64,000 nucleotides of DNA from Zhengitettix transpicula (Eukaryota; Arthropoda; Insecta; Orthoptera; Tetrigidae), in the NCBI GenBank assembly GCA_037074705.1, contig CM073592.1, positions 23,718,629 to 23,782,628 on the forward strand, written 5' to 3'. The notes beneath the pieces were generated by a model that saw only the letters and a list, made by a program, of their open reading frames with translations, was not told the DNA's origin and made no database searches. The translations under genes and the position numbers were made by a program. Of this stretch, positions 13,230 through 25,948 are shown piece after piece. Numbering within the stretch: position 1 is the stretch's first letter; every line of letters starts with the position of its first letter.

Positions 13230-16200
13230 GTGAGTAGTAAATAGAATTACTCGTCACGGTTACCATGACAACAGACGTTCCAATATTATCTTCGTGACCA
13301 CTACAGAGGTGAAGTCCGGATCCCAACTGTCGAATTTATTACACAAATCGCTCGCTCCCCATAGGAGTTTTCGCGTATTTCACACCAGGATGAACGTGGG
13401 GGAACTCTGCTTCTCTTAAAATGTTACGTAGTACGCACGTTGCTGCCGGACCAGCTTTTCTATCGTCCGTGAACCCCCACGTGCACGGCAGAGAATGGAT
13501 CCAATCTGTCTCCCTCTTTTCATCGTGGCAACTGAGTTGCCTCTTGAGCCGTCCGTGGGATTGCTGGTTCGTAGGGAGTCGCCCTTTGTTGCTTGTTCCG
13601 ACCTTGGATCCCTTCCACCCTTGGTTGCGCCTTCAAAGGCCCCCCGAGGGCAGGTAACAACTGCAACTGGACCCTTTTCCTAATTAAAGACGGGAAGTTA
13701 ACGGCTGATATATTTTTTTCCTGCCCCGCCCATTAATATTTCCTTCCCACGCTAATTTGGGTCCTATTGACTAGCCTCAATTCTTCTGTTTTGTAATAAA
13801 TTCTCGTGTGTTTGCTCTAGTCTAAGACCACAATATTAAAAGTGCATCCACTATAAACTGCATTCCACATTCTAGATCCACTTCGATTTTCTACCCATTT
13901 TTTTTCTTTCTTGAACCACATGACCAAACAGCTTGTCGCTTCTTCTTCTGAGGCTTCACCAAGAGCTTACTTCATTATCCTCCAATTTAGTTTCGTCGTT
14001 TCACTTTTATTAAAAAAAGAAAGTGTCATTTTAATGTTTATATTTTTTGCTAAAAGCTGGAAACAATATTTACTAATTTCTTAAATGAACTTTTACTTGC
14101 TGTTCTATAGTAAAATATCACGCTGGGAGTAAAAAAGTAAAATATTTTCCACAACCTATTTCGCCATTGAAAACGTAAGTATGTGGAAAGATTTTAATTT
14201 TCACTGCTTTATTATTGCCACAATTAATTATTTTAAAATTTTGATGCAGTCAATTTGTTGTCTGTAACGTCACTTCCTCTGTCAATTTTCCCTTCAAAAC
14301 ATTGGGGAATGAAGGGAAAATTCCCGATAAGTCGATTCATTACGGACAACGAACGGCTGTCACAATTTCATTTTTTTTAAAAAAAAATAAAAATCTAATT
14401 ACTCTGCCATGTAACTCATTTACTGTATCGATGGATCCTGTCACAGATGACAGTGAGACATTTTCAAATATGGAGTTTTGTTGTCGGGTTGAAGGAAAAG
14501 ATAATGACAACTAGGACGTGTTTAAATGAAGGTCCTCGTCAACAATTTCGGTATAAATAATTCTGGACTTGTACGGGGGGAAAAAAACAACCGGGCGTCC
14601 AGTTGTTTCTGTTGTCACTATTATAAATATGAGAAATGGTAAACATGAATGCGGCAGAAGGAGGTTACAAATGAAGTCAATAAATCTTGCTTCTTGTGCT
14701 CGATTCTCTGAGATTGACCTACTTACGAGGAAAGGGTAGAAAATATTCCTTCGGAATTCATGAACTCCAAAACTTCAACCGCCGCAGGATTGAATTGGAC
14801 GTTAACGGAACTCTCATTAATATTATAGTGCATGTTTTATTGCTTCGGATTTTCTGAATTATTTAAAAAATTAATTGCGTCGTCTTCAATTTTTATATTA
14901 ATTATTCCTTGAAGAATTTTCGATTCCGCAGTTGCGTTGTGTACACGTAGCCTCCCTTTAATTTTTTTTTACCTAATGCTAGTTTCTGTTTTCCACATTC
15001 TGAACTAAGATACGCAGTATAAAATCAGTAACATATTCTATTATAAAAATTTCATTATTATTTAATTTTTTATTCTTCAGCTTCAGATTAATTATGTACC
15101 TTACCTGACCTATATTGAGGCTTAAACTTAATCACTTGGGAGTAAAATTGCAATCTTGAGGACGAATACGCAATCATGTCCCGATAATAATTAAGTTAGT
15201 TACTGGCAACTTCATCTGAGCTGTAACCCAATTCCATTCCGGAGGAGGAGCTTGTGATGCATCGTGACGCCAAAGTGTAACGAAGCAACGCAGTGAAGTA
15301 CCTCACACTGATGTCTCCAGGGCTGGGAATCGTAGCACGTGTTTGGTTGAGTCACGGGTATTAAAAAAAAACTAACGGCGTGTGTGAATCGAGGCTAAGT
15401 ATGGACCACACGACGCTGAGGGAGGTCCTTCATGCTCGACACGTCAGAATAAACACCAGCCAAACCGTTCGTCGCCAAGTTAGCGAATCAGCGTATTAGT
15501 CAGATGTTTAATTTCGGCCTAGATCAGACGCAACGTCTACTTGAATTTTATGTGCTAATTTTGACTGGAGTGGTAATCGCTACAACCACAAAAAAATTGG
15601 TAATATTAGGATGATTAATACTTGTAATTTGTAATAGTTGTGGATGCTTAAATCTCACTTTAAGGTTTGATAAGAATGTTTCGGAACAATTCGTAATTTT
15701 TACTGATTTAATTGCGGGCCAGAAGAGTAATTATTGTTCTTCGTGGATGGTCTCAAGAAATAATTAGCAAGTAAAAGAAATGATTAGTAGAAAATTTCAA
15801 AAAGATTTTGGAACTCCCTATGGAAAGATCCAGCGATCCTCTTGAGTCGACGAACTAGTTCCTCTTTCATATATACGAATTTACTCGTGAATGAGAATAA
15901 ATATGACAGTGAATCCACTTTTCGAGCTTCAAATCACAGTATTGAATCAAATATTAATTAATCAGGGTGTTTCTGTCCAGTGTTCTAAACTGTCCTTAAG
16001 ATATTGCTGTTAGTGAGCCGTAAATCAGAATACTTCGAAGACTTACTCTAGTTTTGATGTATATTAACAAAATATGTGAAAGAAATTAGGTTATGCGTCA
16101 ACTATTAACAACGAGAATTTGATGGAAGAGATTTGAAATGAATAAAATATTGTGTAGGAGAACCATGGGACCGGTTTCTCATCATTCTGTAGCTCTCTTA

Positions 16201-16600
16201 TTCCGAAATGTTGGCATCAATATTTACTCCTCTGTAATTTCCTATTCGCCAATAGAAGCGTCGTTTACCAAGAAGAATTATTGTTCAGAACTAAATTATT
16301 TATGTATGAGGATGGCAGAACCACCAGACTATTCGGTCAGTAGTCACGCTTGTCCTAGCTCTCAACTGTGGAGGTCGGAAATCGGCAACGAATATCGAAA
16401 GTGAGAAACCAACGGGAAAGCAAACTTTCTTCCATCTACGTTCGGCCGATCCATCATGAATATCTGACATCGTAGATTTTTCCCTCCCTCATTCTTCTCC
16501 GATTTCTTACGGTGACGTGAACATTTTATTCTGTCCCTGGTACCTGTTTTGTAGGTCAAAATTCAGCCATTAGCAGAACTCGCGCAGGCGTGTGTGTGAT

Positions 16601-16619
16601 AGAGAGAGAGAGAGAGAGA
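16601..16619. repeat. (AG)n microsatellite
   Basis: About nine AG units preceded by a short GT run at 16591-16597. Confidence 0.9.
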
Positions 16620-16805
16620 CCATGGGTTGTGGTTTCCGAACTTCTTTCGCTCGTCAGCGAGGCGTTGGAGTGAGGAGGAAGGATTATGCACACGCGCGTG
16701 GTGTGTAATTAAACACGAGCAAGTCTGAGTAACGAGAGTAGAGCTGAACAGTCGACGTCTGACTTAATGACCTCCGGCGTAGGTCAACCTCAGCGAAGTT
16801 TCAAC

Positions 16806-16822
16806 TACACACACACACACAC
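16806..16822. repeat. (AC)n microsatellite
   Basis: About eight AC units. Confidence 0.9.
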
Positions 16823-17349
16823 AGAGATTCCGTTCCTGTTCTCTATAAATCAGCGTGAAAGTGGCTCCGGACCAGTGGACCGCAGAAAGTCACCTAGCCG
16901 TATGCAGCCTTTCAAGTTCAATGAAAATGGTAAAATAATAATGTTACAATAGTGATAACTCGTTCTTTACACGGCTTAGTTTTTATGGAGAAGTTACAAA
17001 GGTGAAGTATAGTTTTAGGTTGTTTGAGGTGTTGAGGACTACAGAGTGAAGGAAAAAAGTTTCATGAGGAAGCAATGGACGTTGTTCGATGGGAAAGCAA
17101 GAATTCATTCCTGCGAACACAGATGAAAGGCATGTGCGTTTCATTAGCGTGTGTCAGTTAATAAATCATATGCAGAAATTTGGCCAAATTATGCCATTCC
17201 GCAGTGTGTGAATCTCATTACGAAACGCCGGAGGAAATATATCTGCTTGAAATTAAAAAGGCAAATCGTAACATTTATGTGTTAATTTAGCCAACTGATT
17301 AATAAAGGTAATAATATTTAATAATAATCAGTTTATTTTATTTTTAAAA

Positions 17350-17425
17350 TAACATCTCTCTCTTACAACTGAAACCTCCCGCTCTACCACTGAGCTATCG
17401 CATGTCGACTCCAGATCCGGTTCAA
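17350..17425 (-). repeat. tRNA-like A-box fragment, probable SINE relic
   Basis: On the minus strand positions 17397-17381 read TAGCTCAGTGGTAGAGC, a near-perfect tRNA D-arm and RNA polymerase III A-box. A B-box (GGTTCGANTCC) is not found at the required 30-60 base spacing downstream. No cloverleaf can be completed. It is therefore not a functional tRNA gene but most likely a fragment of a tRNA-derived SINE or tRNA pseudogene. AT-rich sequence follows directly. Confidence 0.5.
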
Positions 17426-17559
17426 AATTCTTGCGAATCACAGTCTTTCACGGCCTTATTCTAGGACGTATAGGAAGACCAGACTTTATGTCTTCAGAAG
17501 TCAACTCAACTCGATCATCACGGTTACGATAGATTTCAGGTGGCCGCTGTACAAATTAT

Positions 17560-17960
17560 GCAGACGTAGGAGAAGTGTGTTATTGTTGCCCAATAATTAA
17601 TCGTGGAATCGAATGAGCGAGTCAGACGGTATTGTGTATGAGTGTGTCTGCCGTCTGCTGCAAGCACAATGGACCATTAAGGATGTAGGAAGTGCCATTG
17701 TCTTTAGCTGTGAGCGCCTGATTAGTTTTACGATATCCTGGTTTATTTGCCATGCTAGGAGGTAGGCAGACCGGACACTGGGCTGGGTTTGATTGGAACT
17801 TCCGTCCTTAGGACGTGACCTCGTGAGGACGGAGATACGCCTCTCAAGAGCGAGAGGAAGGGACGGCAATTCCCTTTGTCAGCGAATATCCGGACCGTCC
17901 CTTTCGTCTGGCTAAACCGGACACCTAGAATTACGGCCCCGTTCCGACACAACTGCTCCG
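17560..17960. other. GC-richer island, unassigned
   Basis: This island contrasts with its AT-rich surroundings. Overlapping minus-strand frames at 17597-17869 and 17755-17952 give peptides of 90 and 65 residues without recognised domains. CpG is frequent. It looks like a decayed repeat rather than an exon, because two frames stay open on one strand by composition alone. Confidence 0.35.
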
Positions 17961-20900
17961 GATTATTCCACTTTTGGACACTTCATCGTTCAAATGTTAC
18001 GTTATACTCCGATGTATGTGAGGTGGGGAATGGGAAAGTATAAATATGAAGTAAAGGAAATAGATAATTTCAAGCATTAAAACTGTAAAAAGAATCTGAA
18101 CTCGTCAATAGAGTCTTAAAAATCCTTAAAGAAATAAACCAACAGTTGAATCCAGAGAGGACTTACCAAATCTTACCAAAATACACACAAATAAAATTTC
18201 TTTGAATTTTTTCAGACTGTATTTATAAGTAATTGCAATTTATGTTACGGTCTTGAGTGGTCTCATCATTTTATGAAGGCTATGACCGAAACATATGTTT
18301 TACAGCCTCTCATTTCATGATATTTAATTTTGAATTCTGAATTACCATTAATAGGTATCTAGCATGTAATATTTAAAGTTACTGGCCTTATAGGCATTTT
18401 TGTCGTTCTCAGGATCTGAGACAACCGTCCGAGTCCACCAGCTGACCAAAAACGACTTCCGCCTCTAAACAACAGAAATGTGTATCTACCTGTTCAAATG
18501 TCATACCTAGAATATGATGTTACGAGTGTTGTATATGTAATGAAAAGTTGAGGATTACTGGAGGAATTTATCCGAATGATGGATACTGATAAAAATAAAA
18601 AACCTATTAACGAGTTTAATGCATCACCAACGAATACTGTTCAAAATATTCATATAGAGCTCCTGTTTCGTGGATAGATCGAGAAAAGTGGCGAGAAAAA
18701 TGTCTGGTCTTCCAACACGGATGCGGTTGCTCTTGTTTCCATTTTTCTCAATTTCTATATCAACAATCGTCAGCAGACTTATTAATGATCGAAGAAACGG
18801 TCCATTAGGGACAAAATATACGTTTGGAATCAATTATAGGAAGAACATTTGTTGAATGAGGTTTTAGAATTGGAATGTTTCGAAAAGAATCAAGTTTCCA
18901 GTGTTGCCACCATGGACAACTGCTGAATTTACATTTTTTGTGATGTCAGAATTACTCATATAATTTTTCACGTAACACACACATTTTCAAATGCTCTGCT
19001 TTGTTTTACAAAAATGATCGGAATGGGACCTAGTGATTTATTATGGTCAACTTGGCAACCGCGTGTGACTCTGCTACTTGTATTGACAATGGTATGAAAG
19101 GGACAAAATTAAAGAATTAAAAACGTCAGTCACAATCATTGTCTGTCGTTCTCGATTTAATTTCACTTTTTTCCGTTGTTGTACGGACGGCTCTTCGTTA
19201 AAACATCACAGGATTAGCTACGGGGGGAGGGAAAAAGTGTAACACACTCTGATAATAATTGAGATTCCCTAATTTTTGTAAACGAGGTTATGTCGGGGAT
19301 TTTAGCATCTAGTGAGCCGAGTAAACTGCTGCACGTAAAATCAATATTGGGCTGGGTGATTCGAGGTGGGCAAATAGGCTGAAAAACATGGGGTAGATTA
19401 GCCAGGTGAAAGGGCCACAAAAGGACGAGGGATCAGCATCAAACAATTGAGCGGACGAAATCCGAGGGAGGACTTAAGGCGAGCATTCAGGTGTAAATAC
19501 GGCGAGTTGATGTTATCCTGTGTGATACGATACTTGATTCAATATATCAGAATTTTTGGAATCATATTTTTTTTAAAAAAAGATAGCTTTTGGGGGTTAC
19601 AAGAACACTGAACCATAAACAAATAATATAACCGGAAAAATAGAAGTATTTGGAATGTTCTGGAACGCATTTTTTACAGTCTAGAAGAACGTTTCAAACA
19701 GTAAAAATTTTGGTAGTCGTCAGGGAAAAATAGCCCCAAAGTAAATTAATATAATAAATTTAATCTTGAATTCAGAGATGGCTATAGAGTATTGAATATC
19801 ATATATTTCCACATTATTCTCAAATTTTAAACGCCTGGAAAAAAGTTAACAGTAAATCCAGATAGATCACATATTAAATGTGACAGGATCAGTTTTTTCT
19901 AATTTTATGTTTATTTCATTCGAATCGTGGCATGAGCGTGTGGATTTTTCTGGAAAACCGTGTTTAATACTGAAGGAGAATTGCATCGGCGACCACTAAT
20001 AAAAAAAATCTGACTGTGTCATGGAAGATGAAAGTCGTCCCTGTAGGTCAAGGCCCAAAATATTTAATAAATTTTAAATTGCTTCTAATTAATCATAACA
20101 TTTTTGTGATATGTTTCGTTATAAATATTATTAGAATCTTTTTGGGAGCCCTTTTTACTTTTCCATTTGATTTGATATTTATCAGAATTAGTTAACAGTA
20201 TGTACAAAATGCATGGTTAATATCTAAATTATATTAAAATTTCAGGATGTCTTTTTATGAAGTAAAAGACTTAACTGAGACCATGAGTCCTACTGGTCTT
20301 CAAACTGATGGTTGACCACCAATGGTAATAGGAGGTCTCAGTTCTGTACGCAAGTAGACAGTAAAGCATGGAGTCTATGTGACGGAGTCAAGGACAGGTA
20401 GACCCCTTCTGTTTATGGTCACAGCATTGGGAGTAAAGCGTGGTCCTCTGCGGTGACTAAGGACCCTCACGACGTTCCTACGCAAGTCTTTTCTCTTTAT
20501 TATTTTCCCACGCGCAGAATAAGTAACGACGTCATTGAAAAGCGACCACAATGGATCACCGAGGTGTAGTGAGACGATTGTTGTCGGTCCTCGCCATGGG
20601 AAGCTGAGGAGGAGTGGACGGATAGATTATTAGCTCCATTCTTGGCCGGTAATTTGCATGGTGGATGATGGAGGAGGCTCGTCCATATACGGACACACGA
20701 AACGTAATTTGGTTTCGGATGAAAGCAGATTGGATCGGGCGGTTAGAAAGTGGCCGAGGGAAAGTGGAAGTGGTATGACCCACGCACTGACCTTACCAGA
20801 TACGAGTATATTATAATATGTAGGTCGTATATCCGTCGTATGCTCTCCCCAGCTCAATCAACAGTCACTCTCTCCATTCGTCTAACTTTTTGATTATCTC

Positions 20901-21160
20901 ATTCTCGCGTCTTCACTCACTTTTCATTCTTGTCACACCATTTCATTTCTCTCTAAATTTTTCCCTCTTTGACATGAACCAGAATGTAAACATATATATG
21001 ATATTTTTTTCAGAGGTTATTTTTATAAAAATTAATCATACAATAGTTGATTTCCGGACTGAAAGACATTGGCAGTCGATTCTTACGTCACGTGTGACGT
21101 CATTCATTTAATGTAACATAATATATATTACAACGATTGCAAAACAAATATTTTTATTGC
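17961..21160. other. Non-coding, no gene seen
   Basis: Mostly AT-rich, with GC-richer patches at 19180-19500 and 20280-20870. Overlapping open frames at 20556-20857 are short and unrecognised. A very weak hammerhead-like string, ATGAAGGC followed by GACCGAAAC, occurs at 18273-18292 and may be an old element end. Confidence 0.5.
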
Positions 21161-21164
21161 CCTT

Positions 21165-21205
21165 GTTGACACTTACGATTCTCTTTTTCTTTGTTTCAGG
21201 TGAGT
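21165..21205 (+). promoter_or_regulatory. Candidate recursive (zero-exon) splice site
   Basis: A pyrimidine tract (21178-21196, broken by a single G) ends in TTTCAG at 21199 and is directly followed by GTGAGT at 21200-21205. A strong 3' splice site abutting a strong 5' splice site is the defining arrangement of ratchet points, which subdivide very long introns in flies and vertebrates. Possible branch-point sequences (TTGAC, CTTAC) lie 23-34 bases upstream of the AG. The alternative is an ordinary acceptor for a small exon, since 17 codons are open after the AG before TAG at 21251-21253. The motif itself is seen directly. Its use is inferred. Confidence 0.5.
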
Positions 21206-21253
21206 TCCGTAATGTTGAGCAGTTTTATCGACGAAGGAGCCGAAAATGAGTAG
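21200..21253 (+). CDS. Possible short terminal exon (alternative to the ratchet site)
   Basis: Read in phase from the AG acceptor at 21199, the 17 codons VSSVMLSSFIDEGAENE are followed by TAG. The next bases, GTGATT, could also serve as a weak donor after the stop. Peptide composition is plausible but no family is recognised. A real exon would need supporting transcript data. Confidence 0.15.
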   Translation: MSSVMLSSFIDEGAENE

Positions 21254-24200
21254 GTGATTTACCCTATTCTCTTTCCTCATCATTTATAAACTGCAGTAAG
21301 CGATTCTTATCGATTGAAAGTTCGATTCTTCCGCCATATATTTTAGAGTGAAAAGATATTTAAAATTGTAAATTTTATTTTCTCTATTATTATAATTTAG
21401 ACTATGTAATGTTTTAATGAATTTCTCATATTTAATTTTTCTTTGCTGTTACGTAATTTAAATCCAGAGAAATTCAATTTTAATTTAATTAATTTAGCTA
21501 CATGTTCCGGTTCTTCAGTACATGTATCATACGTAACATTCCTTTTTTAAAAATTTATCATGAAACCAACTATAATATTTGAAATCAAATAATAAAGTTA
21601 TCGTGACTTAAAAATTGTTTCGGTCATTAGGCCTGTAAATGAGACCTTATATTGTAGATATTTAAGTACAAAGACTTTAACTCATAATAAATGTTTATAA
21701 AAACGACTTGAAATAGCTAAGATAAATTTTTGGCAGTGGTTTAAAATTTGGACGAATTACAACGTTATATTTCTTTTCTTTTCAATTAATATCTTTCTAA
21801 TATTACCTACCAGTTAAATTTATTTATTTATTTACGAGACAGAAGAGGTTCAACACTAGAAACGAAATTCTTTGTTAAATTAATTAAATTCCATATTGAG
21901 TGTCAGTTTTTTAAAGTATATGTATCTAAAGAATTACTGTAACCTAATTTTATTGTAACTAAAAGCTTTTAAAAATTTATTTTTAATAAAATTAAATATA
22001 AATTATTTATTTAGTTTCCTTGAATGGACTGAAAAAGAATACTGCTTATAAGAATTATTGGGAAAAGTCATGTTTTATTCCGTTCAACCCATAAAATAAC
22101 TCAGCTGGTCCCTTCTTTAGTAACCATTCTCAATATTTCGTCATGTTCCAATAACAATATCGTCCAATCAGATATCCTATCAACGTTATAATCGTACAAC
22201 GCCCGGCAACATCAATCTGCTTAAGTGGTGTACGTAATAAGCAACTATTTATCTAGATGACTCTGTACACTAGTCATAATTCTCGTTCTATATAGCTGTA
22301 AACGTCTCCCTGAGAAGAACACGTACACGTAGTATATCCTATATTTTTTTTTTGCCAGACCATTAAGGCTCTCCATTGCGAGCAGAGCATCATAAATATG
22401 TATATTTCATTTCATTACGATTTAATTACCAACGTGGCGGCACACTCATAAATAACGTATATATATTCCCATATATATTTCCCTGAATCCAAACGTGACT
22501 GACATAAATACCATTTTATTCGAAAGCCTATTATAAATTCTCCGCAATTAAATGTGTTTATTAACTTTTCGAGCCTCAGTACTACGACGAAATTTAATTT
22601 ATCACGTAAATTTTTTTTTTGTAATCGATGCTAATATTTTTTTTATGTTTATTTTAATTCTTCTATGCTGGCGCACAGACAGCAGTGTAAATAACTTGGA
22701 TTTATTCCAGTAAATTATTTTGAATTACAATCTAAACGTTTCTGTCCGCGTAAACTAGGCAACAGCGCATGACACTTTGGTTCGTTCGGGAAGGCCCTTA
22801 CGTTAGGAAATGTATCTTGAAATTTAGTAACACGGAATTCCTGTCTTATGTACTTGTTTTTCTTTCGGTCATTTATTGTTTGTCGTGTCTGTTATCTTAT
22901 GAAGAGAATACAAATTTTCTTTTGAATATAAGGAAATTAATACAACGGCCAATGCAACAGATGAAATATGAAGTCTAGTAGTAACTTCCACAATACTCCG
23001 GTAACTGATTGACTACTTTACATTTAACTAGAACATGGGCGATTAATTTTAAAAGGGTTTTCCAGACTACAGAAGTTGTCGAAAAATTTTTTGTGCAATG
23101 ACATTCGACTGAAAAAACATTTCGAAATGATTCTATGGAAGTAAATAAAGCGAAGGTTATCTTACCATTTCCATAATCGATTGAAGATATTTCAGAGATA
23201 CAGAATAATTGCGAAAAATATCGAAAATGAAGAATATTGTGAGTGCAAAAAAGTATGAATATCAATAAAATTGTACAACATACATTTTTTAGAATCATAA
23301 CGTATAGAACGAATTTTCCAGACCCATTTACAAGCCATGTTGCTTCGGCATTGAAAATCTCATCTCTTGAATCTGAACGCTACTCTAAAGATTAAATTTA
23401 TTTTTTTAAGTTAGTTAAAACGGACTTGATTTAATTTATAAATTAAATAGATTTTCTTCTAGAATGTATAGATTGAAATATATGTTTGCGGTAAAGCATT
23501 ATAAAGCAAATTATACTTTAATCAATCCCATATGAGATTGTCAAATTTGGTTAATGCTTTGGATATTGATTTATTAGATTTAAAAGTTTCCCCCATCATT
23601 ATGATGATATAAAAATATATGAAGCATTTTTAACGTATTTTTATTTTAAGGTATATAATTTTGTGTGACTATTTTATTACTATAAAATAAATAAATATTC
23701 TGACTTTAATTGTACTGTATTTAAGAAGTGTGCGGAAGTGTAATCCATTTAAATTTTTAAGGAATAATTTCACTAGTAATGAATGTAATGATTTGTCAGT
23801 CACGCCCCAGAGTCCGCAGCGAATCGAATAGCCTGTGGGAAAAGCGACTCCGCGTTCGCCAAAGGTCACTTTATTTTCTCTCATTCCCTGTCGCACATAC
23901 ACTATCATCTACCCAATCACACTCACGGAGACGAGGCCTGGTCGTGCATCAAGCGTGAGAAGAAATTCCGAAACCATCTTGATACGCCCGCACGCACGCG
24001 AGCGCCACGACTTGGACGTTATTTTTTTTCCCCCCGCCTTTCATTTTTATCAGGAACCGAGCAGGCCTCGAATACAAACAGTCCCCATGAGATATATAGC
24101 TCTAAGTGAGTTAAGTCTCCGGGGAACTCAAATATTTGTAGGACTACTTCGGTTTTCCGTAGACAGGTAAACAGTTGCGACAGGCTTCTTGTCACACCAC

Positions 24201-24421
24201 TCCTCGACACTATTTACAGCCTGTAAAGTGGAAAATTCCTTACATACGTGCTTGTCCGTATATTTGTGGTTCGTAGACCTCGCATCGGCTGCTGATTCTT
24301 CGACCAAGTAGTTAAAAAAAAACTTGCAGTTACTTGGAGAAGCTCAAGTCAAGGCAAAGTCCCACGAAACTTCAAGAAGTAGCTCCGCATACATCACATC
24401 AGCGATTTATTTAAAATTCTA
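21254..24421. other. Non-coding, no gene seen
   Basis: AT-rich throughout except about 23800-24200. Open frames at 22975-23298 (-) and 23835-24170 (+) exceed 100 codons but lack motifs. A faint hammerhead-like string (minus strand GACCGAAAC near 21616-21625) may be an element relic. Confidence 0.55.
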
Positions 24422-24922
24422 TTTTTGAGGTGTAGACAGGCTATGTATAGGGTAATCCACATAGTGGCACCTCCCCTCTTATAGCATAGGAAAGGGAGTG
24501 AAAGGGGGGATGCGGAAAGGTAGACCAAGGTAGCCAAGGGTTAACTAGGGCCCCCGGGCTATGGTTTAAGGATCCTACCTGGCAATTCACTTAAAAGTGA
24601 TGCAGGGAAACCCCCAGAAAAACCTGCATCAGGTAGGTCGGGCATTTGGTACTTGTCCCACGCCCTTCCGATGGCGAGAGAGGGGATTGCTGTGGGGTCG
24701 CAGCTTTCCCCTCGCCTTGCCTTGACAAGTTTACGAGGCAGCTGGCCGACTATTCCAATAGGAATAGAGGACAACACTTACCGTATGTCCGAGGTCTGCG
24801 TCCCCGGAACATACACCTTTCAAAACAGTCCGAGGTGCCTCGGCATGTGGGAACCTTAGTTCAAAAATCAGAGAGATGTGAAGGTATCCCCAAAGTTAGC
24901 CTCCTTTAGAGCTCTCTGGGAT
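24422..24922 (-). mobile_element. Retroposon family copy 2, tail-B subfamily
   Basis: Sense orientation is -. The 3' tail lies at the low-coordinate end and carries the variant tail with GGCTATGTATAGGG and a short poly-T in place of the ACATGAGGG tail of other copies. It contains the core hairpin and the GCCGAGG/CCTCGG-type hairpin region. It ends inside GAGCTCTCTGGGA, so the 5' terminal hairpin is missing (5' truncation). No convincing target-site duplication is seen. Confidence 0.85.
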
Positions 24923-25925
24923 CTTCTATATAGTCGTTCGAAATGCGCAGTAGAAGGTTGAAGAGGTAGGGGAGCATTGTCGTCAGGTGCAACTCCTACT
25001 GGGCGACGACTTGAAGCAACGTTACAATTATTATTGAAACATTCATTATATTTCTATGAATGGGATATACAGACCAGGTCTTTTACCATTTTTTTTATTT
25101 GATTTATTTTATTCCGTTCCATTAGTCCTCGTATTACAAAATAATTATTGGATGCTACAATTATAAACAATTAGAAGTTAATATAAAAAACTAAATAGTA
25201 TTAATAATAATAAAAATAATAATTCTTTAACAATACACCGGGTATATTATTGTAAGGATCATCTCTAAGATTTTTCGTCGTACAACACATCCCGAAATGA
25301 ATACAAAACCTTTCCGTGCTTCAATGTTTCCAGAATAACTTTAATTTAGCATGTTGCCCGTAGCCCATCACAACCTCAGACCAGTAGACGAATGCGCATT
25401 ATATTTTGACACGACCAGCCATAATTCTCGCTCCTCCTACCATCCGCAGTGGTTGGACCATCGTTTATTGTAGATTAATATAAGAAAATAACTTTCTCTT
25501 CACTCAAGAAACCTGTATTTAAACTTTTATACCATAATTAATATATTAATATTTGGGTGTCCGAATATTTATGAGTAGTTACAAAAAATTAAAACGAGAT
25601 GATCAGATTAGGTTACGATCATGTACAATAGGAAATATTCAGCAATTAGAGCTCTAATGAGTTCTCGTCAGTTTATTGACGACCAATTTCCAAAACAAAA
25701 GAAAAAACTGGTATCACCTCCTCGTTCAGGTGTCTGATGTATGTTTATTTTTTAAACCGAACGACTCCTTTGGCAGATGCTGATGTTTGGCGCTGTGGTC
25801 TCGTAGCTAATTGCCTCGTCGGTATTGTCAGAACGTGTTTCAGGGGCGTCGGCGCTACCAGACTCTTCATGTTTATGACCGGGCTTTGCAATTCGGCTAA
25901 TGAGTGAGACTTTACGGCGGGGCCA

Positions 25926-25948
25926 ACACACACACACACACACACACA
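25926..25948. repeat. (CA)n microsatellite
   Basis: About eleven CA units. Confidence 0.9.

Larger units (their letters stand above)
13227..17349. other. Non-coding, no gene seen
   Basis: A less AT-rich island at about 13370-13680 has two overlapping open frames (78 and 62 codons) with no recognised motif. A second island lies at about 15220-15480. (GA)n at 16601-16619 and (CA)n at 16806-16822 flank a GC-richer segment. I see no splice-bounded exon I would defend. Confidence 0.55.

Noticed and set aside
15111..15119. Minus-strand CAG|GTAAGG as a ratchet site
   Set aside because: The donor is good, but the preceding bases on that strand are not pyrimidine-rich.
17381..17397. Functional tRNA gene
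   Set aside because: Only the A-box is present. No B-box, no anticodon arm and no acceptor pairing can be formed.
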